From positions 17,413,445 to 17,477,444 of the forward strand of contig CM033107.1 of NCBI GenBank assembly GCA_019321725.1: a stretch of 64,000 nucleotides of DNA, given 5' to 3'. Source of the stretch: Paulownia fortunei. Lineage: Eukaryota; Streptophyta; Magnoliopsida; Lamiales; Paulowniaceae. The notes under the pieces were generated by a model, which worked only from the letters and a program-made list of their open reading frames with translations, had not been told where the DNA came from and made no database searches. Shown here in pieces: positions 33,350-45,436 of this stretch (the first letter of the stretch is position 1; the number at the start of each line of letters is the position of its first letter). A program made the position numbers and the translations under genes.

Positions 33350-34320
33350 AGTTCTAGGTGTTGAATTTCTTAAGGTTGACCACATTTCAGGTATGGGGCA
33401 CATCTCTCCCATCCATCATTTGTAGTCAATATGCTGCCGCATTCACAATCTCTACTACCTTATATGAGCCTTCCCACTTAGGGTTGAGTTTCCTGATAGG
33501 ACGTGAAACTTCGACTCTCCTCAAAACAAGGTCTCCTACTTGGAAAGATTTGGAGTGTACCTTCGTGTTATAAGCTCTCGCCATGTGCACTTTGTACATT
33601 TTAGATTAAGATGTTGCTCTCTCTCTTAATTCTCCTATCAAATTGAGGTTCACTCTTAAAGCGACGTTATTGTCTTGTGGTGTGTAGTTCATTACATGCC
33701 AGGATGGTTCCTCTATTTCTGCTGGTGAGATGACCTCAATTCTATAGGCGAGGTTAAATGGGGATTCTCCAGTAGTAATGTATGGAATAGTGCGGTATGC
33801 CCATAAAATGTTAGGTAGCTCATCTACCCATCCTCCTTTATCATCTCCAAGGCGTGTCTTAAAGTGTTGCAAAATGATTCGATTGGTAACTTCTATTTGA
33901 CCATTTTCTTGGGGTTTCCAACTAATGTGAAGAATTGCTTGATAACCTTGGCACCACTCGTATTTTTGTTCTTGTGAATTGAGTTCCAATGTCAGATATT
34001 AAAGCCCACAGGATGCCAAATCTATAAATGATGTATGTTCTTCCACAGAAATTTGATCACTTCTCTCTCTATGATTATTGCTAAAGGTTCTATTTTCACT
34101 CAATTCATGAAGTAATCTACAGTTACTATCAGAAATTTTCTTTTGCCCGTAGCTAATAGAAAGGGTTCAACAATATCCATACCCCACTGAGCAAATGGAT
34201 TTGGGCTCTCAATGGGATACAAGGGTGCCACTGGGTGGTGTTGGATATTGGTGTGTTCTTGGCAAGCACGACATCGCATGACCAAATCTCTCGCATCATT
34301 CTGCATTGTAGGCCAAAAAT
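33350..34320 (-). pseudogene. Tat integrase
   Basis: Minus strand. The zinc region is at 34306-34230 (LVMRCRACQEHTNIQHHP). The core starts GMDIVEPF with the first catalytic aspartate (about 34180) and continues FLIVTVDYF. The second catalytic block (SDIGTQFT, about 34000) lies before a frameshift. The third, with the catalytic glutamate (ENGQIEVTNRIILQHFK), is in 33606-33989, followed by WAYRTIPYITTGESPF. The C-terminal part (33600-33350) reads AYNTKVHSKSFQVGDLVLRR and then PKWEGSYKV, without a chromodomain. Frameshifts near 34090, 33990 and 33605 break it. Confidence 0.85.
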
Positions 34321-34359
34321 ATCCTTGGTGAAGTGCTTTTGCCGTGAGGGCTTTGCCCT

Positions 34360-35240
34360 CTAAATGGTTTCCACAGATCCCTTATAAATCTCACGAGGTA
34401 CATAATTGGCTTTAGTTGGGGTGAGACACTTCAAATAAGATTGAGAGAAACCTCTCTTGTAGAGCTCTCCATTGATGAATAAGAAGCATGCTGCCCTGGT
34501 CTTGAACTTGTCTGCTAGGCTCTTCGGGAGCTCTCCTATTGTTAAGTATTGGATGATATTGTCTTTCCAACTCAGCTTTTCTTTATCCATGTAAAGAATT
34601 TGTAGGCCGGCTCCATCAATCTCGGCCTGACTGGATGATAGAAAAGTGATCTTTTTAGTGTTGATACTAGCCATAGAACTGGCCAATTTAGCGAGTTGAT
34701 CTACCATCACATTATTTATTCTTGGTATTCGTTTAATTTTATACTCCTCTAGTTTCGCTAGCAAGTCATGTGTTAAGATTATATACTTGATCATTTTTTT
34801 ATCTTTGACTTCATACTCTTCTATAACTTAGTTTACCACTAGTTGAGAATCGCTATAAATAATTAGTTTTGTTATTCCTGCTGCAAAGGCTAGTTTAAGA
34901 CTTGCTAGTAGCGCTTCGTATTCTGCTTCATTGTTCGAAGTGGGGAACTTAAACTTCAAAGCACATTCAAACTTATCACCTTGGGTGTTCCAATAACTAT
35001 ACCAGCTCCATTTTCGATAGATGAGCCATCTATGTGGAGAGTCCAAGTGGGTAATAAGCTAGTTGTTCTGTCAGTTGCCATTTCCACCACAAAATCTGCA
35101 AGGACTTGAGCTTTTATTGTGGGGCGAGGTCGAAACTTAATTCCATGTTGGCTGAGTTCGATTGCCCATTTGACCATTCTCTCTGACATTTTTGGATTTG
35201 AGAGCACTCGCTTGAGGGGATGATTAATCAACACCACCAC
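34360..35240 (-). pseudogene. Tat RNase H region and connection to integrase
   Basis: 35240-35060 ends the first RNase H domain and leads to VLADFVVEMA, the usual border motif. Next comes the second, archaeal-type RNase [19 protein letters not shown] (about 35050), then [18 protein letters not shown] and YSDSQLVVN (34940-34828), with the catalytic D-E-D residues visible but split by a frameshift near 34960. 34794-34360 carries the last part (NNVMVDQLAKLAS) and the linker before integrase. The double RNase H is the hallmark of the Tat group. Confidence 0.82.
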
Positions 35241-35444
35241 TGGATGAGATAAAAAATATGGGTTAAGCTTCCTTCTAGTAGTGATGAGAGTTAGGGCTAG
35301 CTTCTCTATGTTGGGGTATATTTGCTCTGCCCCTTACAAAATCTTGTTGATGTAGTAAATAGGTTGCTAGGCCTGACTGACTTCTCGAACTAAGATGACA
35401 CTAATTGCCTTAGTCGCTACTACTAAGTAAAAGAATAATGTCTC

Positions 35445-36419
35445 TCATATTTCTTTTAGGTCATCGAAGGCTTGCTGACATTCCTCTATCCACTGAAAGT
35501 TCTTTCCTTCGCGAAAGACCTTAAAGGATAGGAGTCCTTTATTTGCTGACCTTGAATTGAAATAATTCAAGGCTGCGAGTCTTCTAGTTAGTTGTTGTAC
35601 ATGTTTGATATGTCGTGGAGGGGGCATATTCAAAATTGCTTCAATTTGCTCTAGATTTGCTTCTATACCTCTTTCAGATATCATATATCCCAAGAACTTT
35701 CCTCCATGCACATTAAATGTGCACTTTGCAGGATTTAACTTCATCTGGTATGCTCGTAGAATGTTAAAGCATTTCTCCAAGTCTGACATATAGTTGCACG
35801 TGCGCTTACTCTTGACCAGCATGTCATCGATGTACACCTTCATGTTGTGTCCGATTAAATTTACGAACATGTTGTTGACTAAGCATTGATATGTAGCTTC
35901 AACATTTTTCAATCTAAACGGCATCACATGATAGCAATATATCCCCTGGTCAGTTACAAAGCTCGTCATCTCTTGATCATCTGAAACCAATTTGATTTGA
36001 TTATATCCTTGATAGGCATCAAGGAAACTCATCAGTTCACACCCTGAAGTGGAGTCCACCATCCTATCTATATGTGGGAGTGGAAATGGATCTTTTAGGC
36101 AAGCCTTGTTTAGATATGTGAAGTCTATGCAAAGATGCCACTTGTCTCTTGATTTTGGTACGAGGATTACATTGGCTAGCCACTCTGGATATTGGACTAG
36201 ACGGATATATTTTGTTGCTAATAACTTGTTGACCTTCTCTTTGATATGTTGAGTTCTTTCAGGGCCAAATGTTCTTTTCTTCTGTTTGATCAATTTCATG
36301 TTTGGTTTAACATTCAAGTGGTGAAGTGCTAACTCTAGTGGGATCTCCACTAGGTCCTCCATGCTCCAAGAAAATACGTCAATGTTACGTCTAAAAAAGA
36401 TTGACAGGTGTTCTTCCAC
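35445..36419 (-). pseudogene. Tat reverse transcriptase
   Basis: A single open frame of 324 codons, the longest in the window. It contains the Gypsy reverse transcriptase blocks in order: KRTFGPERTQHIKEKVNKLL, WLANVILVPKS, FTYLNKACLKDPFPLPHID, FLDAYQGYNQI, FVTDQGIYCYHVMPF and the active-site VYIDDMLVKS at about residues 194-203, then KFLGYMISERGIE and the thumb/connection part. FRLKNVEATYQ replaces the usual FGLKNAGATYQ, and LCIDFTYLN replaces MCVDYTDLN-like sequence, so some conserved residues are altered. A stop after KEI (35445) separates it from the RNase H. Confidence 0.88.
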
Positions 36420-36460
36420 TCTGGGTCGAGTCTAGTCCCAATCTTAGTTGTCTTTGGAGG

Positions 36461-36465
36461 GTCTC
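36461..36465. other. Target-site duplication GTCTC, left copy
   Basis: GTCTC directly before the left LTR of the first Athila-like element. The same five bases follow the right LTR at 42821-42825. Confidence 0.9.
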
Positions 36466-38150
36466 TGTTGCGAAAATTCGTGAACGCAAGTGCACATTAT
36501 CGTATATAAGTAATAAAGTGATGAATAAATTATCGTTCCCACGAGGATTGTTGAATTATTAAGTACTGAAATTATATTAACTCTAATTTTATTTGAATAA
36601 ATAAAAATGGGTGATTAAGATTACAAACTAAGTCTACCTACACTAACTAATGATCAAAATCAACTAATGACAAAATTCAAAAACTCAAAAGCCTAGGGTT
36701 ATTATTTCACCATAATTAATCCGAATTAAATAATTTATCGCATCAATCTTAATTTAATTCCCAAGTGATAATCGAGAATCCCTAAATTATCCACTAGCCT
36801 CTCCCAATGTCTAATGAAAATATCATCAATTGCTAACCCACTATATTCCTATGTGAATTACAACAATCAACAATTCATTAAGTTTTATGGATCTCCAACA
36901 AGACTACACAAACCATGTAGTATATTCCTATCTCACATACAGTTTATGATTTTCTACACCTAGAACTAGACACATATATCACCTCTCGGGTCAATATGAT
37001 TAGCAAATCATTCAATTAGTGGCCAAATAATTAAAAGCATTAAGAACAATGTAGAGAACTCAACTTCAAAATAAATCAAAAATTGAATTGATACAAATAT
37101 TCAAAACATCATAATTAGATTACATCATAACCCTAGAAAAAGAAATTAGTTCATGATGGTAAAAATGAAAGATAACTCAATAATATCCATGAACATAATT
37201 AATGAGAGAAATAGGAAAATGAAATAAAACATGGAAGTAGGATGAGTTTCGTCCCCTTGTAGATGTCTTATTCTCAACTCTTGGAAGAATTTTCTCATCT
37301 TCTTCTTCTTCTTCCTTCTTCTTTCTTGAATTGTTTTCTCTTCTCTCCCTCTTTTCCTCTCTAAAAATCTGATCTCCTCCCCTTGGAGGCTTTTGAATCC
37401 TTGAAAATCACGTGGGAGATGCCCTAAATAGGGCAAAATGATGATTTTGCCCTTACTTGTCCGCCCGAGAGCGCCTAGGCACTGCAGCATGCTTCAGTCC
37501 AGTGTGGGCAGCGCCGAAGCGCTGATTTCCAGTGCCTAGGTGCTGCACATTCTATCCTAGACAGTGATTGCAGCGCCTAGGCGCTGCTCTTGCTGTCAAA
37601 GTTCAATCTCTACTGCGCTTATATCCTCTTGCAACTGATATTTCACCTATTTTGATGCTAAATTGACTTTTGGTGTCTTCATATGAATTGTACCTCTATG
37701 TCTTAGATTTCTATAGGGACTTGAATCAACTCAATATGAAATATGTGAGAAGAGTTATGTCTGAAATACCAAGATATATCATACTAGAAATTTTCAGTCA
37801 AGTGCAGACTATTTAACCTAATTTTTCTCATTGAAATAGAAAGAAATAAATTTCATGGTGAACATAAACATTATATATATATCTCTTGGATTTCCAATTA
37901 TTAAATAAATAAGTCAAAATGATATTGGAGTAAAAAGTTATGATTGAAATACGAATACTGCCCCAATAGCACCAAAAAGCAGATTATTCTAAATTTAAAC
38001 CAAGTTTTATGTTTCTTTCCATTTTCTCCTCATTATGCTATTACCTACAATATTTCAAACTAAATGCATAAAAAGTAACAAAACACTCAAAAATTAAACA
38101 AAAAGTTAAGCAAATGGTACTCAATTAATGGGTATAAAATCCACTCATCA
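36466..38150 (-). repeat. 3' LTR of Athila-like element 1
   Basis: 1685 bp; on the plus strand TGTTGCGAAAATTCGTGA to CCACTCATCA. It contains CAGCGCCTAGGCGCTG, a perfect 16-bp palindrome, at 37571-37586 and weaker copies around 37465 and 37530. Confidence 0.92.
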
Positions 38151-39727
38151 AATACCTCCAAACTTAATATTTTGGTAGTCCTCGAGCAAAAGAAAGAAAT
38201 AAAACAAGTAAAATAACAAGTGATAATTAAACCTACTAGCCAAATGAGTTTCACAAAATGTTGTGAGTTTATAACTCAAGGAAATATCAAAATATCATCA
38301 AAATGCATTATTTCAACTCAAGTGCCAAATTCACCCATCTTTAAATCTTTTGAGTGTGTGTGTGTAGCCTCTTACACTTAACTTTTTACTACTCGGATTG
38401 GTTTATGCAAACTTACAACAAAATTATTGATCTCTTATTTATTTATTTTATAATTCCATAGGCTTGTTTTTCATGTCACTCTCCACTAATGTAGACTAAC
38501 ACAACACCAATGATCATTAGGACTTTGAAAGCTTGTAATGTGTGGCTAAGGTAATGGTAGGATAAAAGATAATATAGTAGCTCAAATTACTCATAACACA
38601 CAACTATTCTAGAACCTTGTTGATGAGCATCACCACATTTTCGTCTCACACCTTCATGAACTTTTTTTTTTTAATTTGTCACACCACTTTATTCGTTAAA
38701 CTCCCTTTTTTTCACATTTTTTTTGAAGTGCTACACCCCCAAACTTATTTGATTTTATAAACAATGGGTGTTGCACTCTTTTATCATATTTCTGACATAT
38801 TTTGTTTTTCGGGAGTTTTTACAAATCCCCCTCTCTTTTGCCATTTTTTTTCAAACCACTTTTAATGCTCAAAATGATGTTATTAGAATAGTAATGAGTT
38901 GAGTGTGGGGTAATATATAAGATAAAAAGAAAAACATTGGTTGAGGTTGATTTGTACGGTGACAAAGAAAATGGTTCATTAGACTCAATCGGGGGACACT
39001 AGGGATTATGCATCATAAATAGGGTGGCTTGAAAGGCTCAAACGATCCAAAAATAGCCTAAATCACTTCTCTAATATTATGTAGCCTAGAATTTAGCCTC
39101 GAGTGACAATCAAACAAGTTCTAGAATTATATGAGATCGCAAAAAAAATATCGAGTTCACATAAACTTTTTCTAAGTAAACAGAAAATCCAAATGTTCAA
39201 GGCTATGTGCTTAATATGTCAAAGGATTACAAGAAAGATAAAAATTGCCACAAGAGTCAAGCACATACATAAGCACAACATTCATCAATTTCCAAAAGTT
39301 ATAAACAAACAAAAATCAAATGAAACACATACATCCACCCCCAAACTTAGAACTAACATTGTCCTCAATGTTAAATAAAGCAAGATAAGACATAGAAGAC
39401 TTTCCTGAATGGTGTTAGTTCTCATCAACTTGATCATCATCCTCTTCTAGAATAGTGATGGATGTGCATTCATTAGTTGGTGGCATATCACTCCTTATTT
39501 TACAAATCCTCCCCCAAATTTGAGTTGGATCCTGAAATGAAAACAAACAAAAATCAAATAAAATAACAAAATTAACATTAAACAACTAAATAATAAAAAT
39601 AAAAGATAATTTAAAACACTTAGGTTGCCTCCCAAGAAGCGCTTGATTTATAGTCTTCAGCCGGACTTCTTCCTTGCTCAACCAGGATCTAAAAATAAGT
39701 GTTTATCATGCCATGCCTTTGTATGCT
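38151..39727 (-). other. 3' untranslated region of Athila-like element 1
   Basis: Non-coding, with the polypurine tract next to the LTR and a second purine block (GAGGACAATG, then AAGTTTGGGGG on the minus strand) at 39336-39370. The sequence AAGCGCTTCTTGGGAG on the minus strand at 39629-39644 is shared exactly with element 2. A plus-strand frame of 91 codons (39103-39378) is a chance frame. Confidence 0.6.
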
Positions 39728-40928
39728 CTAGAAATATAGGTGATCCCCAAAGATAAGCATAGTGAGCATAATCTGGCATGGATCAAGTGCCTCTTTCATA
39801 TTGTTGAGTGCATGCCCAATGACCAAAAATATTTCTCCTTGTGTGAAAGAGATATTTTTGTCTTTTTCAATTTCGGGGATGATGAAATCTATATGGATAA
39901 TAGATTTGTCAACATCCTCAAGTAGACCTTCATTTTCCACCATATAATATTTTAATGAGCAATCTCCCAACTCTTGATCCTTTAATTCACACTTGTGCGA
40001 TGAGATTCCCGTGTCATCCTCCAAAATATTTGACATAGGTCTGCTATTTTGTAAAAGATGAGGATAAGAAACTTCCCATGATGGCTCTTGAGAAGGGCTT
40101 GGTTGAACAGTTTCTTGGTGTTCTCTATTCTCCACTAGAGGTGTTTGTGTTGATACCTCTTGTTCATCCTTCATCAGTTGTTTTATCCACAAGACAGTTT
40201 TCCTCTCTTCATCACTTAACAAACTAACATCCCAATATTCTTCGCCCTCTCTATTTACCTCAGTTGTGTAAGGCAAATTTTCTTGATGTCTTGTTAGAAA
40301 CATGTTATCCATCTCACAATTTTGGATCTCCGAGTTTTGAAGTTGTGATGATGGATTTTGGACATCAATTGTAGCGTCCAACATGAATTGGCTCTGAGTG
40401 TTTGCTAATCGAGCCATTGCTTCATCAAGAAAAATCCTCTCTGGTGATGGATTACTATGTTCAGTTCGCAACAAGATTCGATCGGTAGTACGTTCGAATT
40501 GAGCTAATACTTCTTCAAGGCTTCGTTTCATCTTTAACAGTGGGTAACTAGGTATATGCCACATCATATTCTCATCATTTCTCCATTAATCATTAGAATG
40601 ATTTGGCCATCCTTGATAAGAATTGGAGAAAGGATAATTGTGCAGCTGGTTTGTAATTCCACCCAAATTGAGCATGCTCGACATATGGTGGTGCAAATTG
40701 ATTGCTCCCTTGGAATTGTGTTCTTGCATGAAAACCGCCATATGACTCACATACCTTGAATGGTGAATGATTAGCATTTGCTGCAAAATATTTGTCCATC
40801 TCTTTTGAAAGTATTTGTACTTGAGCACCCAATGCATTAATGGCATCTACTCGATTCGTTCTAGAGGCCTGAGTTGAAGCTTGATTTGTCATGTCATATT
40901 CAGTTGGCCAATAGTTCTCGTCTACCAC
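39728..40928 (-). pseudogene. Athila-like gag C-terminus and protease remnant
   Basis: 40928-40593 carries VDAINALGAQVQILSKEMDK and a knuckle-like VCESYGGFHARTQF. Compared with the Athila CX2CX3HX4C pattern, the second and last cysteines are Tyr and Phe. Next, 40567-39728 is one open frame of 279 codons, rich in Glu, Gln and Ser. Its end (DFIIPEIEKDKNISF, then GEIFLVIGHALNNMKEAL) resembles the end of an Athila protease ('DFVVLDMEED... LGRPFLATGRALIDV'), but the catalytic D-S/T-G is absent. The long frame without stops may mean the domain was kept for a while as part of a non-autonomous element. Function unknown. Confidence 0.65.
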
Positions 40929-41086
40929 TTTTTGATCATATCACACATACAAGAAGATACATGCGATTATAAACAAGGGCACACTCAAACAATCAAAGAA
41001 AAATAAAAATAAGGAAAAAATATATACAAGAAAAATTCAAAATAAAATCAAAGTTACTTGGTATCGATATTAACAAAACAAAACAA

Positions 41087-41104
41087 TTCCCGGCAACGGC
41101 GCCA
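41087..41104 (-). other. Primer-binding site of element 1
   Basis: Minus-strand TGGCGCCGTTGCCGGGAA, close to the aspartate-tRNA type site of Athila elements, 6 bp from the LTR. Confidence 0.85.
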
Positions 41105-41110
41105 AAAACT

Positions 41111-42820
41111 TATTGCGAAAATTCGTGACCGCAAGTGCACGTTATCGTATACAAGTAATAAAGTGATGAATAAATTATCATTTCCACGAGGATTGTTGAA
41201 TTATTAATTACCGAAATTATGTTAATTCTAATTTTATTTGAATAAATGAAAATGGGTGATTAAGATTACAAACTAAGTCTACCTACACTAACTAATGATC
41301 AAAATCAACTAATGATGAAATTCAAAAACTCAAAAGTCTAGGGTTATGATTTCACCATAATTAATCTGAATTGAATAATTTATCGCATCAATCTTAATTT
41401 AATTCCCAAGTGATAGTCGAGAATCCCTAAATTATCCACTAGTCTCTCCCAAGGTCTAATGAAAATATTATCAATTGCTAACCCACTATATTCCTATGTG
41501 AATTACAACAATCAACAATTCATTAAGTTTTATGGATCTCCAACAAGACTACACAAACCATGTAGTATATTCCTATCTCACATGCAATTTATGATTTTCT
41601 ACACCTAGAACTAGACACATATATCACCTCCCGGGTCAATATGATTATCAAATCATTCAATTAGTGGCCAAATAATTGAAAGCATTAAGAACAATGTAGA
41701 GAACTCAACTTCAAAATAAATCGAGAATTGAATTGATACAAATATTCAAAACATCATAATTAGATTACATTATAACCTTAGAAAAAGAAATTAGTTCATG
41801 ATGGTAAAAATGAAAGATAACTCAACAATATCCATGAACATAATTAATGAGAGAAATAGGAAAATGAAATAAAACATGGAAGTAGGATGAGTTTCTTCTC
41901 CTTGTACATGTCTTCTTCTCAACTCTTGGAAGAATTCTCTCATCTTCTCTCATCTTCTCTTCCTTCTTCTTTCTTGGCTTGTTTTCTCTTCTCTCCCTCT
42001 TTTCCTCTCTAAAAATCTGATCTCCTCCCCCTTGGACGCTTTTGAATCCTTGAAAATCACATGGGAGATGCCCTAAATAGGACAAAATGATAATTTTGCC
42101 CTTACTTGTCCGCCCGGGAGCGCCTAGGCGCCAATTTGCAGCACCTAGGTGCTGCAGCATGCTTCAGTCCAGTGAGGGCAGCGCCGAAGCACTGATTTCC
42201 AGTGCCTAGGTGCTGCACATTCTGTCCTGGACAGTGATTGCAGCGCCTAGGCGCTGCTCTTGCTGTCCAAGTTCGATCTCTGCTGCGCTTATATCCTCTT
42301 TCAACTGATTTTTCACCCATTTTGAGGCTAAATTGGCCTTTGGTGTCTTCATATGAATTTTACCTCTATGTCTTGGATTTCTATAGGGACTTGAATCAAC
42401 TCAATATGAAATCTTTGTAAAGAGTTATACCTGAAATACCAAGATATATCATACCAGAAAGTTTCAGTCAAGTGCAGACTATTTAACCTAATTTTTCTCA
42501 TTGAAATAGAAAGAACTAAATTTCATGGTGAACATAAACATTATAGATATATCTCTTGGCTTTCCAATTATTCAATAAATAAGTCAAAATGATATTGGAG
42601 TAAAAAGTTATGATTGAAATACGAATACTGTCCCAATAGCACCAAAAAATGGATTATTCTAAATTTAAACCAAGTTTTATGTTTCTTTCCATTTTCCCCT
42701 CATTATGCTATTACCTACAATATTTCAAATTAAATGCATAAAAAGTAACAAAACACTCGAAAACTAAACAAAAAGTTAAGCAAATGGTACTCAATTAATG
42801 GGTTTAAAATCCACTCATCA
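41111..42820 (-). repeat. 5' LTR of Athila-like element 1
   Basis: 1710 bp. Begins TATTGCGAAAATTC on the plus strand (TG changed to TA) and ends CCACTCATCA. Compared with the other LTR it has about 20 extra bases near 42125 (CGCCAATTTGCAGCACCTAG region). The 16-bp palindrome is at 42241-42256. Confidence 0.92.
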
Positions 42821-42825
42821 GTCTC

Positions 42826-42890
42826 CATGGAGCAGTTCAACTACTTTCAGTTCCTCAATAGCTTTCAGTTTCATATTCTCGGGCTTCTTG
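42826..42890 (-). pseudogene. Sliver of Tat polyprotein between two insertions
   Basis: 65 bp of Tat sequence caught between the two target duplications. It is open on the minus strand, reads as a Lys/Glu-rich linker (AIEELKVVELLHGD) and is in register with the protease-reverse transcriptase spacer that continues at 36460. Together the two duplications show that both elements hit the same spacer. Confidence 0.8.
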
Positions 42891-42895
42891 TTCCC

Positions 42896-44342
42896 TAATA
42901 AGTTGGTTTTATACCAATAATTCATAAACCTTTTGATTAACATTTCAATCAAGTTTTTGGTTTCTTTCCATTTTCATCTCCTTTTGTGTATTTCAAGCAT
43001 AACTCTTTGATAAAATATGATTTTGAATTGATTCTTAAACCAATAGAAATCCAAGAGATATATTTATAACTTCTATGTTTACCACAAAATCCAATTATAT
43101 CAATCTCAATGAGAAAAATCGAGTTCAAAAGTCAGCACTGGATTGAAATTTTCTACTATGACACATCCTAGTATTTCAGACATAACTATCTCCAACATTT
43201 TTATAATTAGTCGATTCAAGTGTCTATTTAAAGCCAAGACATAGAGCGAAAATTTGTATGAAGACACAAAAAACTGTTTTGGCTTAGAACATGGTGCAAA
43301 ATTGGTTTAAAGAGACTATAGATGCTGAAGATAGAATGTTCAGTGCCAGGCTGTCCAGTTAGCGCCTATGCGTTGCCACATGGATAAAAGGGGCAAAATG
43401 GTTTTTTTTCCCTATTTAGGGCTTCCCCCATCTGATTTTAAGGACCCCAAAGAGCCTCCAAAGATATTCTAGATGTGATGAGTTGTTCTTGGACAGAAGA
43501 AGTGTTGCTGGACAAAAGGAGGAGTCATTCTTGGAGACAAAGAGAGAGCTTCAACCATTTCTTCCACTTCACAAATTGGTGAATAATTTTCATGCTCTTT
43601 CTTATATATTTCTTGATGTTATATTCATACATGATGAACAGAACATTTCTTTCTATAGGATGATGTAACCTTATTTGATCATATGTTTTAAATTCCAAAT
43701 ATTATTAGTTCAAGTTATTCATCTTGTTTGTATTGTCTTGTTTAATATTGCATCTTGATTATTTGTCCATTAATTGACAGTGTTTTATGTATGAGATTCG
43801 ATACTCAAAAGAGAATATTATACATGATCATAAAGATAACATAACTTAGGAATCATAAAGTTGAGAAGCTTATGAAACCTTTGAAGTTTTGATAAAGAAT
43901 TCATTGAACCTTTGTAGAGTTTTATTCTAGAGTTTTTATAGAGATATTGAAATTCATATTAGAACTCATAATCAATTCGTCACTCGAGAGAGAGAATTGA
44001 TGAGTTTAGGAATTCTTGACTTACATGTATTGTTGACTTGTATTAGTATGTTTTGGAAGGAAGAACATAGGTGATAATTAAGTAAGTCATTCCTCTAGAA
44101 TTTCTTGTTCATATGGTGTTTGTTGTATTACTTCTAAGAATTCTAGTTTTATCTTTGCAATTTTATCTTATTCTACTTTGTTTACCAATCATCACTTGAT
44201 TTTCTAGATAAAATTAGGACTATTTGAACTACAATACTTGCTGCAATTTTTTATTACAATCCTTGTGGATACGATACGATACTCACCATTGTATTAAAAC
44301 TTAATACCATGCACTTGCGGTTTGTAAAATATTTCAAGAATA
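42896..44342 (+). repeat. 5' LTR of Athila-like element 2
   Basis: 1447 bp, beginning TAATAAGTTGG (TG changed to TA). About 42946-42995 is inverted relative to the right LTR, and about 115 bp are missing around it. Confidence 0.88.
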
Positions 44343-44346
44343 AATT

Positions 44347-44366
44347 TTTAGTACCGTTGCCGGGGA
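44347..44366 (+). other. Primer-binding site of element 2
   Basis: TTTAGTACCGTTGCCGGGGA, two changes from the Athila-type TGGCGCCGTTGCCGGGGA core. Confidence 0.8.
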
Positions 44367-44852
44367 TTATTTTATCAAAATTGCATTAATATTGTTATGA
44401 CTTAGTCTTGATTTTAGTTTAGATTAATTTTTTTTTCTTCCCATATTTTGATGTTGTCTTGCCTTGCAATGGGTTATACGTATTTATATACATAAGGATA
44501 TGAGTCTTGAGGATATGGCTAATAATAGCTATCAATAGCCTTCCGAGAGGTCTTCCATCAAAATGGTCGGCGGTGTTCTTGAGATAGATTCATTTACATA
44601 ATTAGTTGTACAAATTTATGCTCTTTCTAACCAATTTGCAGCTTGGACTTCTTATGGAACTTCTCAATGAATGGATTCCATGACATCTACTAGCACTTCA
44701 TTTATAGAAGCCAAAGTTGAGAAAAAAGCATCATTGGAAAATTTGCTAAGCACTTTCATTGGCAAAACAAGAGCCGATTTAATAGGAATGAAACAAAGAT
44801 AGACAACATTGAGATTCAATTAGGGCAGCTATCTTTAAGTTTAGGAGCTCAA

Positions 44853-45436
44853 ATGAATTCAATAAAAAATCAAATTGGACAGCTTGCAACTAAAATTAAT
44901 GCTAAAAAACATAAAGAAAACTTTTTAAATGATACGAAAATCAATCCAAAAGATCACAAGAACAAATGGAGGAGTGCGAAACTACTGAAAAGTGCAATGC
45001 CATCTTGCAAGAGAAGCCACCTCAAGTGCTTTCTAATTCAGGGAGTTTCATTATCCCTCATTCAATTGGAAACTCTACTTGTAAAATAGCATTATGTGAT
45101 CTAGATGCAAGCACTAATTCAGTTTCATTGTTTAATTTCAGAAAGCATGCACTAGATGAAGTAAGGCCTACTAGGGTGACTCAAGATATGCTTAGGAATG
45201 GTGACCAATTCTTTTACTCTACATATTTTTTCATTTTTAATATGAAAAAAAATAGGTACATCTTCACCATGTTTGGAAGACCATTCGCTGTAATAGGGGA
45301 TATACTTATTAATGTCCAAAAGGCCCTTGATGCTACTTCGGATCATCCTCGTCTTGCCTATCTGGAAGGATTACCTACACTCTTAGAGCACACAAAGATG
45401 TGGCATGATAACCACTTATTTTTAGATTCGGGATGA
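44853..45436 (+). pseudogene. Athila-like gag end and protease fragment
   Basis: 44853-44945 reads IKNQIGQLATKINAKKHKEN, the usual Athila Gag end ('VQIGQLA-LNSRPQG'). After a frameshift, 44966-45436 gives a protease: GSFIIPHSIGNSTCKIALCD, then LDASTNSVSLFNFRK, where the catalytic D-L-G-A-S is D-L-D-A-S, and later FGRPFAVIGDILINVQKAL for 'LGRPFLATGRALIDV'. The changed active site and the frameshift make it inactive. Confidence 0.78.

Larger units (their letters stand above)
36466..42820 (-). mobile_element. Athila-like non-autonomous Gypsy element 1
   Basis: 6.36 kb, inserted in the Tat element with a perfect 5-bp target duplication (GTCTC). LTRs are 36466-38150 and 41111-42820. Orientation is minus: the primer site TGGCGCCGTTGCCGGGAA lies next to the right LTR (plus-strand 41087-41104), and a purine tract AAGTTTGGAGGTATT precedes the left one. 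The TGGCGCCGTTGCCGGG primer site and the Gag end suggest the Athila group. Coding content is limited to part of gag and the edge of protease; reverse transcriptase and integrase are missing, so it depended on a related element. LTRs differ by a few percent by eye. It is younger than its Tat host. Confidence 0.88.

Noticed and set aside
33358..33573. Plus-strand open frame opposite the Tat integrase end
   Set aside because: It is the complement of the integrase C-terminal coding region, whose motifs read on the minus strand.
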